64,000 nucleotides of DNA. It comes from DATGZH01 sp035297265. GTDB taxonomy: Bacteria > Actinomycetota > Acidimicrobiia > Acidimicrobiales > RAAP-2. Below, one piece after another: positions 42,999-51,398 of this stretch (position 1 is the stretch's first letter; every line of letters begins with the position of its first letter). The DNA lies in the NCBI GenBank assembly GCA_035297265.1, contig DATGZH010000029.1, positions 68,626-132,625 of the forward strand, read 5' to 3'. The notes under the pieces are model-generated. The model was given only the letters and a program-made list of their open reading frames with translations. It was not told where the DNA came from and made no database searches. The position numbers and the translations under genes are program-made.

Positions 42999-44045
42999 GT
43001 GCTCGCAGTGACGCTCGCCGACCTCCTCTACCGGGCCCGGCAGTTCCTGATCGCCATCCTCGGCACGGGTCTCGTCTTCGGCCTCGCCCTCCTCCTCTCG
43101 GGCCTGGCCAACGGCTTCACCGTCGAGATCAACCAGACCGTCGCCGGCTTCGGGGCGGACACCTTCGTGATGGCCGGCTCCTCGGCCGGACGTATCACAG
43201 CCTTCGTCGCCTTCCCGCAGTCCGAGGTCCTCGCGGTGCGCCACGACCCGGGCGTCAGCGACGCCGCCCCGCTCCTTCTCGTGCCCTCGCTCGTGGCCCA
43301 GACCACCAAGGGCACGTCCACGGTGGTTCTCGCCGGGGTCCGAGAAGGCGCCCTCGGGGCCCCGTCGCCCATCTCGGGCCACGCCCTCGCCGGACCGGGC
43401 CAGGCGGTCGTCGACGACCGCCTGCATGTCGCGCTCAACTCGGTCATCGCGTTCGGCCACCACGCCTTCACCGTCGTCGGCCTGGTGTCCGACCGGTCCC
43501 TCCTCGGCGGCGTCCCGGTCGTCTACGTGCCGCTCGCCGACGCCCAGGCCCTGGCCGTCGGCGGCCGGCCGATCGTGACCGCGGTCCTCGCCACCGGCCG
43601 GCCCACCACCGTCCCCCCGGGGCTCCGGCCCTACACGACCGAGGAAGTCCAGGCGTCCTCGGTGCAGCAGCTCTCGGGGCCGATCAAGTCCATCAAGAAC
43701 ACCCAGTGGCTCATGTGGGTGGTGGCCGCCGTCATCGTGGCCGCCCTCTTGTACGTGGCCGCCCTCGAGCGCCGCCGGGACTTCGCGGTGCTGAAGGCCC
43801 TCGGCTCGTCGTCGGCCGCGCTCTTCGGGAGCCTCCTCCTCGAAGCAGTCATCGTGGCCCTCGTCGCCTCGGCCTTCGCCGAGGTGGCCTCCAACCTCCT
43901 CACGCCGATCATGAGCCAGCCCGTCGACATCCCGGGCCTGGCGTACGCCACCCTCCCCCTCATCGCCGTCGTCGTCGGTGCGCTGGCCAGCCTCGTGGCC
44001 CTGCGCCGGGCGACCGGCGCCGACCCGGCGGCGGCCTTCTCGTGA
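42999..44045 (+). CDS. FtsX/MacB-type ABC transporter permease (DevC-like)
   Basis: A 348-residue permease. The first helix lies at about residues 17-37, then a large extracytoplasmic domain (40-235, containing AGFGADTFVMAGSS and FTVVGLVSDRSLLGG), then three C-terminal helices separated by the coupling loop RRRDFAVLKALGSSSAALFG. This is the four-helix MacB/FtsX layout, closest to DevC. Such permeases drive export or envelope remodelling by mechanotransmission rather than classical translocation. GTG 42999 has the best ribosome-binding site. The partner ATPase follows after 22 bases. No membrane-fusion protein is encoded nearby. Confidence 0.85.
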   Translation: MLAVTLADLLYRARQFLIAILGTGLVFGLALLLSGLANGFTVEINQTVAGFGADTFVMAGSSAGRITAFVAFPQSEVLAVRHDPGVSDAAPLLLVPSLVAQTTKGTSTVVLAGVREGALGAPSPISGHALAGPGQAVVDDRLHVALNSVIAFGHHAFTVVGLVSDRSLLGGVPVVYVPLADAQALAVGGRPIVTAVLATGRPTTVPPGLRPYTTEEVQASSVQQLSGPIKSIKNTQWLMWVVAAVIVAALLYVAALERRRDFAVLKALGSSSAALFGSLLLEAVIVALVASAFAEVASNLLTPIMSQPVDIPGLAYATLPLIAVVVGALASLVALRRATGADPAAAFS

Positions 44046-44067
44046 GCGCGCCAGGTCGAGGTGAGAG

Positions 44068-45081
44068 GTGACCGTCCTCACCGGTCCGGCCGCCGACACG
44101 GGCGCCACCCTCGACGTGCGCGACCTCACGGTCGAGTTCAACTCGGGCGGCTATCTCGTGCGCCCGCTCGAGCGCCTCGGCTTCAACGCCGGCGACGGCG
44201 AGCTCGTGGTCCTGCTCGGGCCGTCGGGCTGCGGTAAGACGACCCTCCTCTCGTGCCTGGCCGGCCTCCTCACCCCGACCTCGGGGCACATCGACTTCGG
44301 CGGCGTTGACGTGACCGGGCTCCGGGGGTCCGACCTCGGCGCCTATCGGCGGAGCACGGTGGGCGTGGTCTTCCAGGCGTTCAACCTCATCCCGAGCCTC
44401 TCGGCCCGGGGCAACGTCGTCGTGCCCCTCCGCCTGGCCGGCGTGGGCCGGACCGAAGCCAGGCAACGGGCCGAGGCCCTGCTCGAGCGGGTCGGCCTCG
44501 AGGGCCGGGCCCACCATCGTCCGGGTCAGCTGTCCGGCGGCCAGCAGCAGAGGGTGGCCATCGCCCGCGCCCTCGTCCATGACCCGCCACTCGTCGTGGC
44601 CGACGAGCCCACGGCCCACCTCGACTACATCCAGGTGGAGGGGATCCTGCGCCTCGTGCGGCAACTGGCAACCGCGGGCCGCATGGTCGTCGTGGCCACC
44701 CACGACGACCGGGTGACGAACATCGCGGACCGGGTGGTCGAGCTCACGCCGCACTTCGCCGACGCCGACCGGGCTCCGGTCGAGGTCCGCCTGGCCGAGG
44801 GCGACATGCTCTTCGAGCAGGGGGACCGGGGCGACCTCGTCTACCAGGTGACCGAGGGCCAGATGGAGATCTTCCGGGTGCTGGCCGACGGCGGCCACGA
44901 AACGCTCACCGAGGTCGGCCCGGGGCAGTACTTCGGTGAGCTCGGCCCACTCCTCAACCTGCCCCGCAGCGCCAGCGCCCGGGCGCGCCGCCCGTCGGTG
45001 CTCGTCGGCTACACGGTGCGCGAGTTCCGCAAGCTGTTCCCCCACGGGCTCGTCGCGGCGGACGAGTTGAACGCGGGCTAA
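44068..45081 (+). CDS. ABC ATPase with C-terminal cyclic nucleotide-binding domain
   Basis: A 337-residue fusion. Residues 14-228 are a LolD/MacB/DevA-type ATPase: Walker A GPSGCGKT (51-58), Q-loop Q103, signature LSGGQQQR (155-162), Walker B LVVADE (175-180), H-loop H212. Residues 238-325 are a CRP/PKA-type cyclic nucleotide-binding domain: EGDMLFEQGDRGDLVYQV, then the phosphate-binding cassette FGELGPLLNLPRSASA with the key Glu (FGE) and Arg (PRS) intact. The transporter made with the preceding permease is thus a candidate for direct cAMP or cGMP control. The stop codon region overlaps the convergent gene by four bases. Confidence 0.9.
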   Translation: MTVLTGPAADTGATLDVRDLTVEFNSGGYLVRPLERLGFNAGDGELVVLLGPSGCGKTTLLSCLAGLLTPTSGHIDFGGVDVTGLRGSDLGAYRRSTVGVVFQAFNLIPSLSARGNVVVPLRLAGVGRTEARQRAEALLERVGLEGRAHHRPGQLSGGQQQRVAIARALVHDPPLVVADEPTAHLDYIQVEGILRLVRQLATAGRMVVVATHDDRVTNIADRVVELTPHFADADRAPVEVRLAEGDMLFEQGDRGDLVYQVTEGQMEIFRVLADGGHETLTEVGPGQYFGELGPLLNLPRSASARARRPSVLVGYTVREFRKLFPHGLVAADELNAG

Positions 45082-46583
45082 GCCGCCCTGGCGGTGGTGT
45101 AGCGGACCGCGCCGGCTGGCGGCGACGGCTGCACCGTGACGTTCCAGTCGCTGAACGTGTAGACGTACAGACCCCTGGCCGTGCCGGCGAAGGAGACCTG
45201 CAACGGCAGGTAGGGCGAGTCGTTGGAGACGGTGACCGTGGCCCGGTCGCCGACCGCGGTCGCCGGGACGAGCGGCGTGGACGTCACGTAGCCGTTCACG
45301 GTGATCATGGGCTGCGCGCTCGTGCCGATGGCCGAGAGCGGCGGCCCGAGGAGGAGCAGTCCCTGGGTGACCTCCTGGATGTTGAAGAGATAGAAGTAGG
45401 GCGTGAGCACGCCGTCGTTGCGGGTGATCTCGATCCAGGTGCCGGCGTACTTCTCGGCCCCGGTCCGGCTGAGGCCGATCGTGACGAGGCTCGCCGCGTC
45501 GCCCTGCACGTAGAGCGTCTGCCCCACGGCGACCACCTTGAAGGTGGCGCCGTTCAGCTCGATCGTCCCCGTGCCGCCGTCGATGCCGACGAAGACGTCG
45601 ACCCTCGAGAGCTGGCCGGGGGCCGAGCTCGTGGCGACCACCTGGAACGAGCCCTCGGCCAGCGCTGTCTGGGAGGCGTCGGTGAGGATCTTCTGCGGGT
45701 CGTTGATGTTCTGGCTGGGTGGCGTACCGGGGGTGACGGCGGCGTTCGGCCCGCTACCCGAGTCGGAGACGGCGAGACCGATGGCGATGCCGACCACCGC
45801 GAGGATGAGGACGGCGAGGAGGGCGACGATCCGGTTCCGGCGCCTGATCCGCGGCGACTGCCCCGGTGAGTAGACGCCGGGGGGCGGGGCGTCGCGGGTG
45901 CCGGTCAGCTTGACCCGGTAGGGCGCGTACTCGTCGGGGTTGAGGGGGGCGGGCTCCGGCGGCGGCGGGCTAGCGCTCCCCGACGAGGCCGGGGCCGACA
46001 GGCCCGGCCCGGGGGCGTCCGGTCCGGGCACCGGCGGGAGCGGCTCGAAGGTCATCGGCTCCATACGCGCCGGCGCAGGCGAAGGCGAAGGCAAAGCCAA
46101 AGGCAAAGGCAAAGGCGGCGTCGCACGGTGCACCGCGCCCGGGGCCACCCAGCCGGACGGCTCGCGTATCGGCGGCGGCATCGTGGCCGGCTGGTCGACC
46201 GGCTTGGCTTCGTTGGCCGACATGGCCAGCGCCGCGGCCGCGGCCTCCGCCGCCGCCGCCAGCTCGGCCCCGCCCCGGGGTGCCGGACCCTCGTCCTCGT
46301 CGTCGGCCCAGGCCGGCCGGGTGGGCAGGGATGGGGGCGGAGGAGCGGTGTCGCTCGGGGGGGCCGGGAGCACCGGGGGCGGGGCGGCGAGGGTTGGCGC
46401 GGCCGGGGTTGGTCGGGGGCCGCCGTTCGTGCCGCTCGGGAGCGGGGTCTCGGGGACACTGGCCCCGGTGGCCCCGTCGGCGTCGGTGGGGGTTACGGCG
46501 CGCGAAGGCGGCTGCATCTCGGGTGGGTACCACTTGCCGTCGGAGGCGACCCACCAGCCCGCACCCTGTGCCACGTCGCTCAA
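45078..46583 (-). CDS. WYPPE-motif membrane-anchored protein with extracellular domain
   Basis: A 501-residue protein. The N terminus carries one GWWVASDGKWYPPEMQ motif, followed by ~220 residues of Pro/Ala-rich linker partly encoded by a hexamer repeat. A membrane helix near 242-263 (IVALLAVLILAVVGIAIGL) follows RIRRRNR. The extracellular domain (~285-501) looks like an LppX/LprG-type beta half-barrel: SQTALAEGSFQVVATSS, TLYVQGDAASLVTIGLS, YAGTWIEITRND. That fold binds lipids in mycobacteria, but the assignment is tentative. The TTG start at 46583 follows an AGGAGGT ribosome-binding site with five-base spacing; GTG 46574 is an alternative. Confidence 0.65.
   Translation of the reverse strand: MSDVAQGAGWWVASDGKWYPPEMQPPSRAVTPTDADGATGASVPETPLPSGTNGGPRPTPAAPTLAAPPPVLPAPPSDTAPPPPSLPTRPAWADDEDEGPAPRGGAELAAAAEAAAAALAMSANEAKPVDQPATMPPPIREPSGWVAPGAVHRATPPLPLPLALPSPSPAPARMEPMTFEPLPPVPGPDAPGPGLSAPASSGSASPPPPEPAPLNPDEYAPYRVKLTGTRDAPPPGVYSPGQSPRIRRRNRIVALLAVLILAVVGIAIGLAVSDSGSGPNAAVTPGTPPSQNINDPQKILTDASQTALAEGSFQVVATSSAPGQLSRVDVFVGIDGGTGTIELNGATFKVVAVGQTLYVQGDAASLVTIGLSRTGAEKYAGTWIEITRNDGVLTPYFYLFNIQEVTQGLLLLGPPLSAIGTSAQPMITVNGYVTSTPLVPATAVGDRATVTVSNDSPYLPLQVSFAGTARGLYVYTFSDWNVTVQPSPPAGAVRYTTARAA
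46072..46119. repeat. hexanucleotide repeat tract (eight GGCRAA-like units)
   Basis: Eight consecutive hexamers from 46072 read GGCGCA, GGCGAA, GGCGAA, GGCAAA, GCCAAA, GGCAAA, GGCAAA and GGCGGC. On the coding (minus) strand this gives alternating Pro-Leu/Pro-Ser codons in the linker of the WYPPE-motif protein. The local base composition differs sharply from the surroundings. Confidence 0.85.
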
Positions 46584-46736
46584 TCGAGACCTCCTGGCGG
46601 CCGGCGCGCATCCCACCCCGGCCCCGCCTCTCGCCGCGACCTGCGGAAATCCTAGCCCCACCCACCCCGCGAACCCGGTGCGCCCGGGCCGAGGTGCCTG
46701 GTGCACGGCCCCTTCGGGGGCCCAGCTGCGGCTCGT

Positions 46737-46742
46737 TAGAGT
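46737..46742 (+). promoter_or_regulatory. -10 hexamer TAGAGT upstream of the GH4 gene
   Basis: TAGAGT lies 53 bases before ATG 46796 in the 212-base divergent gap with the WYPPE-motif gene. It would head the catabolic operon with a leader of about 45 nt. The -35 region is not convincing. The rest of the gap is GC-rich with no further element seen. Confidence 0.35.
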
Positions 46743-46795
46743 GACGTCGTGCCAGACGCGGCGCCCTCCGGAGCGCCCACCAAGGGGGCCGAACC

Positions 46796-48154
46796 ATGCA
46801 GGTGACGATCATCGGCGGCGGGAGCTACCAGTGGACGCCCGAGCTCCTCGCCGACCTGCTCGGGACGCCCTCGCTCCACGGTCTCCATCTCGTGCTGGAG
46901 GACGTCGACCCAGCGCCCCTCCCGAAGATGCAGGCCCTCGGGGAGAAGGTCAACGAGACGCTCGGGGCCGACGCCTCGATCTCGACCACGGTCGACCAGA
47001 AGGAGGCCCTCTCGGGCGCCGACTTCGTCATCGTGACGATCTCGACCGGCGGGTTCCCCTCGATGACCGTCGACCTCGACGTGCCGGCCCGTCACGGCAT
47101 CCGCCAGTCGGTCGGTGACAGCGTGGGTCCGGGTGGCATCAACCGGTCGCTCCGCAACGTCCCAGTGCTCGTCGGGATCGCCGAGGACATGGAGCAGCTC
47201 TGTCCCGACGCCTGGCTGCTCAACATCACCAACCCGATGACCTGCCTCACCCGCGCCGCCTGCAAGACGACGTCGATCAAGACGGTCGGCCTCTGCCACG
47301 AGGTGGGCAACTGGTGCATGGACCTGGCCATCGCCCTCGGCCGTCCGTTCGAGGCGGTGCGGCCAACGGTGGCCGGCGTGAACCATTTCCCGGTCGTGAC
47401 CGCACTCGACGTGGACGGGGCCGACGGCTTCGAGATGTTGCGCGAGCTCGTGGACGAGGCCGGCGGTTTGGCCGCGCTCGCCCCGGTGGAGGGGCGTGAA
47501 CCGGCGCCGCCGTTCTCCCGTCTCGACTTCGCCCGCCGCCACGTGCTCAAGCTGACGCTCTTCGACCGCTACGGGGCGGTGCCCGCGGCCGGCGACCGCC
47601 ACCTGGCCGAGTTCCTGCCGTCGGTCCTCACGCCCGAATCCGACTGGGGAGCCAAGTTCAACATCGCGCTCACGACGATCGCCCAACGCGAGCGGCACCA
47701 GGACGAGTATGTCGCCCGGGTGGACGCCCAGCTGGCCGGGACCGAGGACCTGCAGACTTGGCAGTCGGGTGAGCTCCCCGCGCCGGTCATCGACTCGCTC
47801 GTCACCGGTACCCGGCGCGAGCTCCCGATCAACATCCCCAATACCGGGCAGTGTCCGGACCTGCCGCCTGACGCCGTGGTCGAGTCGATCTGCGTCGTCG
47901 ACGGGAGCGGCGTGACCGGTCGCGACGTGGCGAGGCTGCCACCGCCCTTCGCCGAGCTCCTGCGCCGGACGGTGGCGGTGCAGGAGCTCACGGTCGACGC
48001 CGCCCTCGGCGGCGACCGGGACCTCGCCGGCGCGGCGTTCGCCCTCGACCCGCTGGGCGGACGGGGGGACCTCGCCGAGACCGAGGCCATGGCCGACGAG
48101 CTCCTCGCCGGCACGGCCCGCTGGCTCCCCCAGTTCGAACTGGCGGGCCGCTGA
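46796..48154 (+). CDS. family 4 glycoside hydrolase (NAD+/Mn2+-dependent)
   Basis: A 452-residue GH4 enzyme. The NAD-binding start VTIIGGGSYQWTPELLAD, NITNPMTCLTRAA, GLCHEVGN and GVNHFPVV are family signatures. C167 and H197 fit the Mn-binding Cys and His. GH4 enzymes cleave glycosides by transient oxidation at C3 and cover alpha-glucosidases, alpha-galactosidases, alpha-glucuronidases and 6-phospho-glucosidases. No PTS gene is nearby, so an unphosphorylated substrate is likelier. It is cytoplasmic and the first gene of a catabolic run that continues with a reductase, aldolase, kinase and racemase. Confidence 0.85.
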   Translation: MQVTIIGGGSYQWTPELLADLLGTPSLHGLHLVLEDVDPAPLPKMQALGEKVNETLGADASISTTVDQKEALSGADFVIVTISTGGFPSMTVDLDVPARHGIRQSVGDSVGPGGINRSLRNVPVLVGIAEDMEQLCPDAWLLNITNPMTCLTRAACKTTSIKTVGLCHEVGNWCMDLAIALGRPFEAVRPTVAGVNHFPVVTALDVDGADGFEMLRELVDEAGGLAALAPVEGREPAPPFSRLDFARRHVLKLTLFDRYGAVPAAGDRHLAEFLPSVLTPESDWGAKFNIALTTIAQRERHQDEYVARVDAQLAGTEDLQTWQSGELPAPVIDSLVTGTRRELPINIPNTGQCPDLPPDAVVESICVVDGSGVTGRDVARLPPPFAELLRRTVAVQELTVDAALGGDRDLAGAAFALDPLGGRGDLAETEAMADELLAGTARWLPQFELAGR

Positions 48155-48204
48155 GCCTCCCCACGGGGGACGAGGGCGGACGCCCGACCGAGAGGAGGAC
48201 CTCC

Positions 48205-49092
48205 ATGCAGCTCGGCTTCATCGGCCTCGGGGCGATGGGCCTGCCGATGACCCGTCACCTGGTGACGGCGGGCCACGACGTCACCGTGGCCTCACGAGGC
48301 CGCGGTCCGATCGACGAGGCCGTGGCCTTCGGGGCGAAGGAGGGGGCCACACCGGCCGACGTGGCAGGGGCGGCCGACGTCGTGATGCTCTGCGTCCCGA
48401 ACTCCCCGGACGTCGAAGGTGTGGTGGCCGCCCTCCTGCCGGGGCTGCGGCCCGGCTCCATCGTCGTCGACTGCTCCACGATCGACCCCGACGTCGAGCG
48501 GGCCCAGCACGAGCTGGTGACGGCGGCGGGTGGGCGGTACCTCGACGCGCCCCTCTCCGGTGGGACGGCAGGGGCGAAGAACGGCACGCTCACGCTCATG
48601 GTCGGCGGCGACGAGGCGGTCCTCGACGACGCCCGGCCGGCGCTCGAGCCCTTCTCAGGGTTGATCGTCCACGTCGGTGGCCCGGGCATGGGCCAGGTGG
48701 TGAAGCTCTGCAACCAGCTGATCTACGCCGCCCAGATGGTGGCGACGGCCGAGGCCACGGCGCTCGCCGTGAAGTCGGGCGTCGACCTCGTGAAGCTCTA
48801 CGAGGTGCTCGTGCACTCGACCGGCGACTGTGTCGCCGTGCGCACCCGTCTGCCCGTGCCCGGCGTCGTGCCCGAGAGCCCGGCCAGCAACGGCTGGCAG
48901 CCGGGGTTCATGACCGACCTCATGGCGAAGGACATCGACCTCGCCCTCGGCCTCGGCACGCACTGCGGCGTCCCGCTCGACACCGCGGCGCACGCCAGGC
49001 AGGCGCTCACCGCGGCGGTCACCGCCGGCTACGGCCGCGAGGACTTCTCGGCCCTCGCCAAGGTGATCATGGCCGTCGCCCAGGCCGGCTGA
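48205..49092 (+). CDS. beta-hydroxyacid dehydrogenase (3-hydroxyisobutyrate dehydrogenase / tartronate-semialdehyde reductase family)
   Basis: A 295-residue NAD(P)-dependent reductase. FIGLGAMGLPMTRHLV is the cofactor motif, DAPLSGGTAGAKNGTLT the substrate-binding S118-G-G region and GMGQVVKLCNQ carries catalytic K167. Family members interconvert 3-hydroxy acids and semialdehydes; GarR (tartronate semialdehyde) and YihU (sulfolactaldehyde) are relevant relatives for a sugar pathway. The ATG at 48205 follows an AGGAGG ribosome-binding site, 50 bases after the GH4 gene. Here it plausibly reduces or oxidises the three-carbon product of the neighbouring aldolase. Confidence 0.87.
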   Translation: MQLGFIGLGAMGLPMTRHLVTAGHDVTVASRGRGPIDEAVAFGAKEGATPADVAGAADVVMLCVPNSPDVEGVVAALLPGLRPGSIVVDCSTIDPDVERAQHELVTAAGGRYLDAPLSGGTAGAKNGTLTLMVGGDEAVLDDARPALEPFSGLIVHVGGPGMGQVVKLCNQLIYAAQMVATAEATALAVKSGVDLVKLYEVLVHSTGDCVAVRTRLPVPGVVPESPASNGWQPGFMTDLMAKDIDLALGLGTHCGVPLDTAAHARQALTAAVTAGYGREDFSALAKVIMAVAQAG

Positions 49093-49100
49093 GCCTGACC

Positions 49101-49934
49101 GTGGATCTCGGCCCGGACCTGCCGAGGTTGCGACCGGTGGCCGTGCCCCGACCGGGGGGGCGCGGCGCGACGGCCGGCGACGGCCTCCCCCGGCCGTCGT
49201 TGCTCCTGGCGGCCGACCACCGGGCTCGCGGCGTCCTCACGACCGTCGACTATGCCGGGTGGCTGGCGGCGCTCGGTGAGGCCCTCCCCCACTGCGACGG
49301 GATCCTGGCCACGGCCCAGCCGCTCGGCGACCTGGTGGCGGCGGGCGCCGTCGGCCCGCGCCACCGCACCTACCTCTCGCTCAACCGCACCGGCCTGGCC
49401 GGCTCGGTCTTCGAGCTCGACGACAGACTCGTGGCCTCGGTGGCCCGGGCGGCCGACGAGGGGTGGACCGGGGTGAAGCACATGACCCGCATCGACCTCG
49501 CCGACCACCGGACGGCGCCGGCGCTCGAGCTCCTCGGTCAGGTGCTCGAAGAGGCGGCCGACGCCGGGCTCGAGGCCCTCGTCGAGTGCCTCACCTGGCG
49601 CGACGGCGCCGTCGCCCGGGACACCGAGGCGGTCCTCTACGCCGCGGTCGTGGCCCACGACATGGGGGCGCCCCTCCTCAAGGTCCCGGTACCCGACGAG
49701 CCGGCGGGACCGGCCCGGATGGAGGCGGTGGCCACGATCGTCGGCAGCGTCGGGTCGCCGGTCCTGTTCCTCGGAGGCCCGCACCGCGAGGGCGGCGAGG
49801 CGGCGGTGCTCGACGAGGTGCGCGACGTGATGGCCGGCGGCGGGGCGGGCATGGCCATGGGTCGGGCCATCTACCAGCACGACGAACCGGCCGCCATGGC
49901 CCGACGGGTGGCCGAGGCCATCGGCCGCCGGTGA
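49101..49934 (+). CDS. class I aldolase-like protein (DeoC/FbaB/LacD type)
   Basis: A 277-residue TIM-barrel protein. LLLAADHRARGV is the first-strand motif of FbaB/LacD-type class I aldolases. GWTGVKHMTRID and the Schiff-base-like lysine K194 in PLLKVPVPDEP follow, then VLFLGGPHREGG and AMGRAIYQHDEP form the phosphate-binding C-terminal loops. It would cleave a (phospho)sugar or ketose made by the downstream kinase. LacD (tagatose-1,6-bisphosphate) and YihT (sulfofructose-1-phosphate) are characterised relatives, but its true substrate is unknown. The GTG at 49101 lies eight bases after the reductase stop; its end overlaps the kinase start by four bases. Confidence 0.78.
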   Translation: MDLGPDLPRLRPVAVPRPGGRGATAGDGLPRPSLLLAADHRARGVLTTVDYAGWLAALGEALPHCDGILATAQPLGDLVAAGAVGPRHRTYLSLNRTGLAGSVFELDDRLVASVARAADEGWTGVKHMTRIDLADHRTAPALELLGQVLEEAADAGLEALVECLTWRDGAVARDTEAVLYAAVVAHDMGAPLLKVPVPDEPAGPARMEAVATIVGSVGSPVLFLGGPHREGGEAAVLDEVRDVMAGGGAGMAMGRAIYQHDEPAAMARRVAEAIGRR

Positions 49935-51397
49935 TCGCCACCGTCGACTTCGGCACCACCGTCACCAAGGTGGCGGTGTGGGCCGACGACGGACTGGTGA
50001 CGGTGGCCCGGGCCGAGCTCACCACCACCCGAGCCGAGATCGGCTGGGCGGAGCAGGAGCCGTTCAGCTGGTGGACGTCGATGGTGGTGGCCTGCGCCGA
50101 GGCCCGGGCGGCCGCGCCGGAGGCCTTCGACGCGGTCGTCGTCCTCGCCTGCTCGGGTGCCCGACAGACCTTCGTCCCGGTGACCTCGTCCGCCGAGCCC
50201 CAGGGCCGGGGGATCCTCTGGTCCGACCGGCGGGCCGGGGACGAGGCCCGGGCCCTCGCCGAGTCCCTGGGGGGTGAGGCGGCGGTGCGGACCCGGACCG
50301 GTGTGCCGCTCGACGCCGGCGCCGTCGCGGCCAAGATCGCCTGGCTGGCCGAGCACGAGCCGGCGCGCCTCGCGGCCAGCGACTGGTTGCTTTCGCCGCG
50401 CGACCTCGTCGTGTGGCGGCTGACCGGCGAGGTGGCGACCGACACCACCCAGGCCTCGCGCACCGGCCTCTACGACCTCGACGGACAGGTCGTCGACGGG
50501 CTGGCCGGCGCGGCAGCTGGGCGGCTGCCGCCGGTGGTCCCGCCCGACACGGTGGTCGGCACGCTGCGGGCGGTCCCGGCGGCCCAGCTCGGTTTGCCTC
50601 CGGGCATCCCCGTGGTCATCGGGGCCGGCGACCGGGCCTGCGAGGTGCTCGGCACCGGCGCCACCGACCGCCGCCCGATGGTGAGCTGGGGGACGACAGG
50701 GAACGTCTCGGTGCCGAGCGACACCCGGCCGGCGGCCGTGCCGACCGGCGCCGTCCTCTCCCGCTCGGCCGCCGGCGGCTGGCTCGTCGAGGCCGGCCTC
50801 TCGAGTGCCGGCTCCTTCCTCGGATGGCTGGGCCGGCTGGTCGGCGACGAGGGTCCCGCCCTCCTCGCTGCGGCGGCCACGAGCCCCCCGGGGGCGCGGG
50901 GCGTGGTGGCGGTGCCCTGGCTCGACGGGGCCCGGGCCCCGTGGTGGCGGGACACCGCCCGGGCCGCCTTCGTGGGGCTGTCGGCCGCCCACGAGGTCGG
51001 CGACCTGGCCCGGGCGGTGGTGGAGTCGGTGGCCTGGGAAGCGGCCCGCGCCCTCGAGGCCGTGACCGGCCCGGCGGGTGCCGACGGTCTCTCGCTCGCC
51101 GGTGCGGGGGCCGGCCTCGAGCTCTGGGTCACGGTGCTCACCGCGGTGACCGGGCTGCCGGCCCGCCGCCGGCGCTCGGGCGAGGCGGCCTCGGCCGGCG
51201 CCGCCCTGCTTGGGGCGCGGGCGACCGGCCGCCGCCTCGACCTCGAGGCCCTCGACCCCCTGACCGACGAGTTCGCGCCCGACCCCGAGGCCGTCGCCTG
51301 TTACGCCTCCCTCCGGCCGCTGGCCGAGGCGGTGGCGGGCACGCTCGTCGACCTGCCCACCGCGGCGTCCCGCCCGGCGCAAGCCGAGGTGGGCTGA
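49931..51397 (+). CDS. FGGY-family carbohydrate kinase
   Basis: A 488-residue sugar kinase. The N-terminal phosphate-1 loop is TVDFGTTVTKVAVW. RGILWSDRRAGDEA and the catalytic aspartate region VVIGAGDRACEVLGTG match FGGY kinases (xylulokinase/gluconokinase/rhamnulokinase group). WGTTGNVSVPSDTRP is the phosphate-2 element and LSLAGAGAGLELWVTVLTAV the adenosine element. It phosphorylates a sugar, ketose, alditol or sugar acid, presumably the substrate of the aldolase encoded just upstream. GTG 49931 overlaps the aldolase stop (GTGA), showing co-translation. Confidence 0.87.
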   Translation: MIATVDFGTTVTKVAVWADDGLVTVARAELTTTRAEIGWAEQEPFSWWTSMVVACAEARAAAPEAFDAVVVLACSGARQTFVPVTSSAEPQGRGILWSDRRAGDEARALAESLGGEAAVRTRTGVPLDAGAVAAKIAWLAEHEPARLAASDWLLSPRDLVVWRLTGEVATDTTQASRTGLYDLDGQVVDGLAGAAAGRLPPVVPPDTVVGTLRAVPAAQLGLPPGIPVVIGAGDRACEVLGTGATDRRPMVSWGTTGNVSVPSDTRPAAVPTGAVLSRSAAGGWLVEAGLSSAGSFLGWLGRLVGDEGPALLAAAATSPPGARGVVAVPWLDGARAPWWRDTARAAFVGLSAAHEVGDLARAVVESVAWEAARALEAVTGPAGADGLSLAGAGAGLELWVTVLTAVTGLPARRRRSGEAASAGAALLGARATGRRLDLEALDPLTDEFAPDPEAVACYASLRPLAEAVAGTLVDLPTAASRPAQAEVG

Positions 51398-51398
51398 G

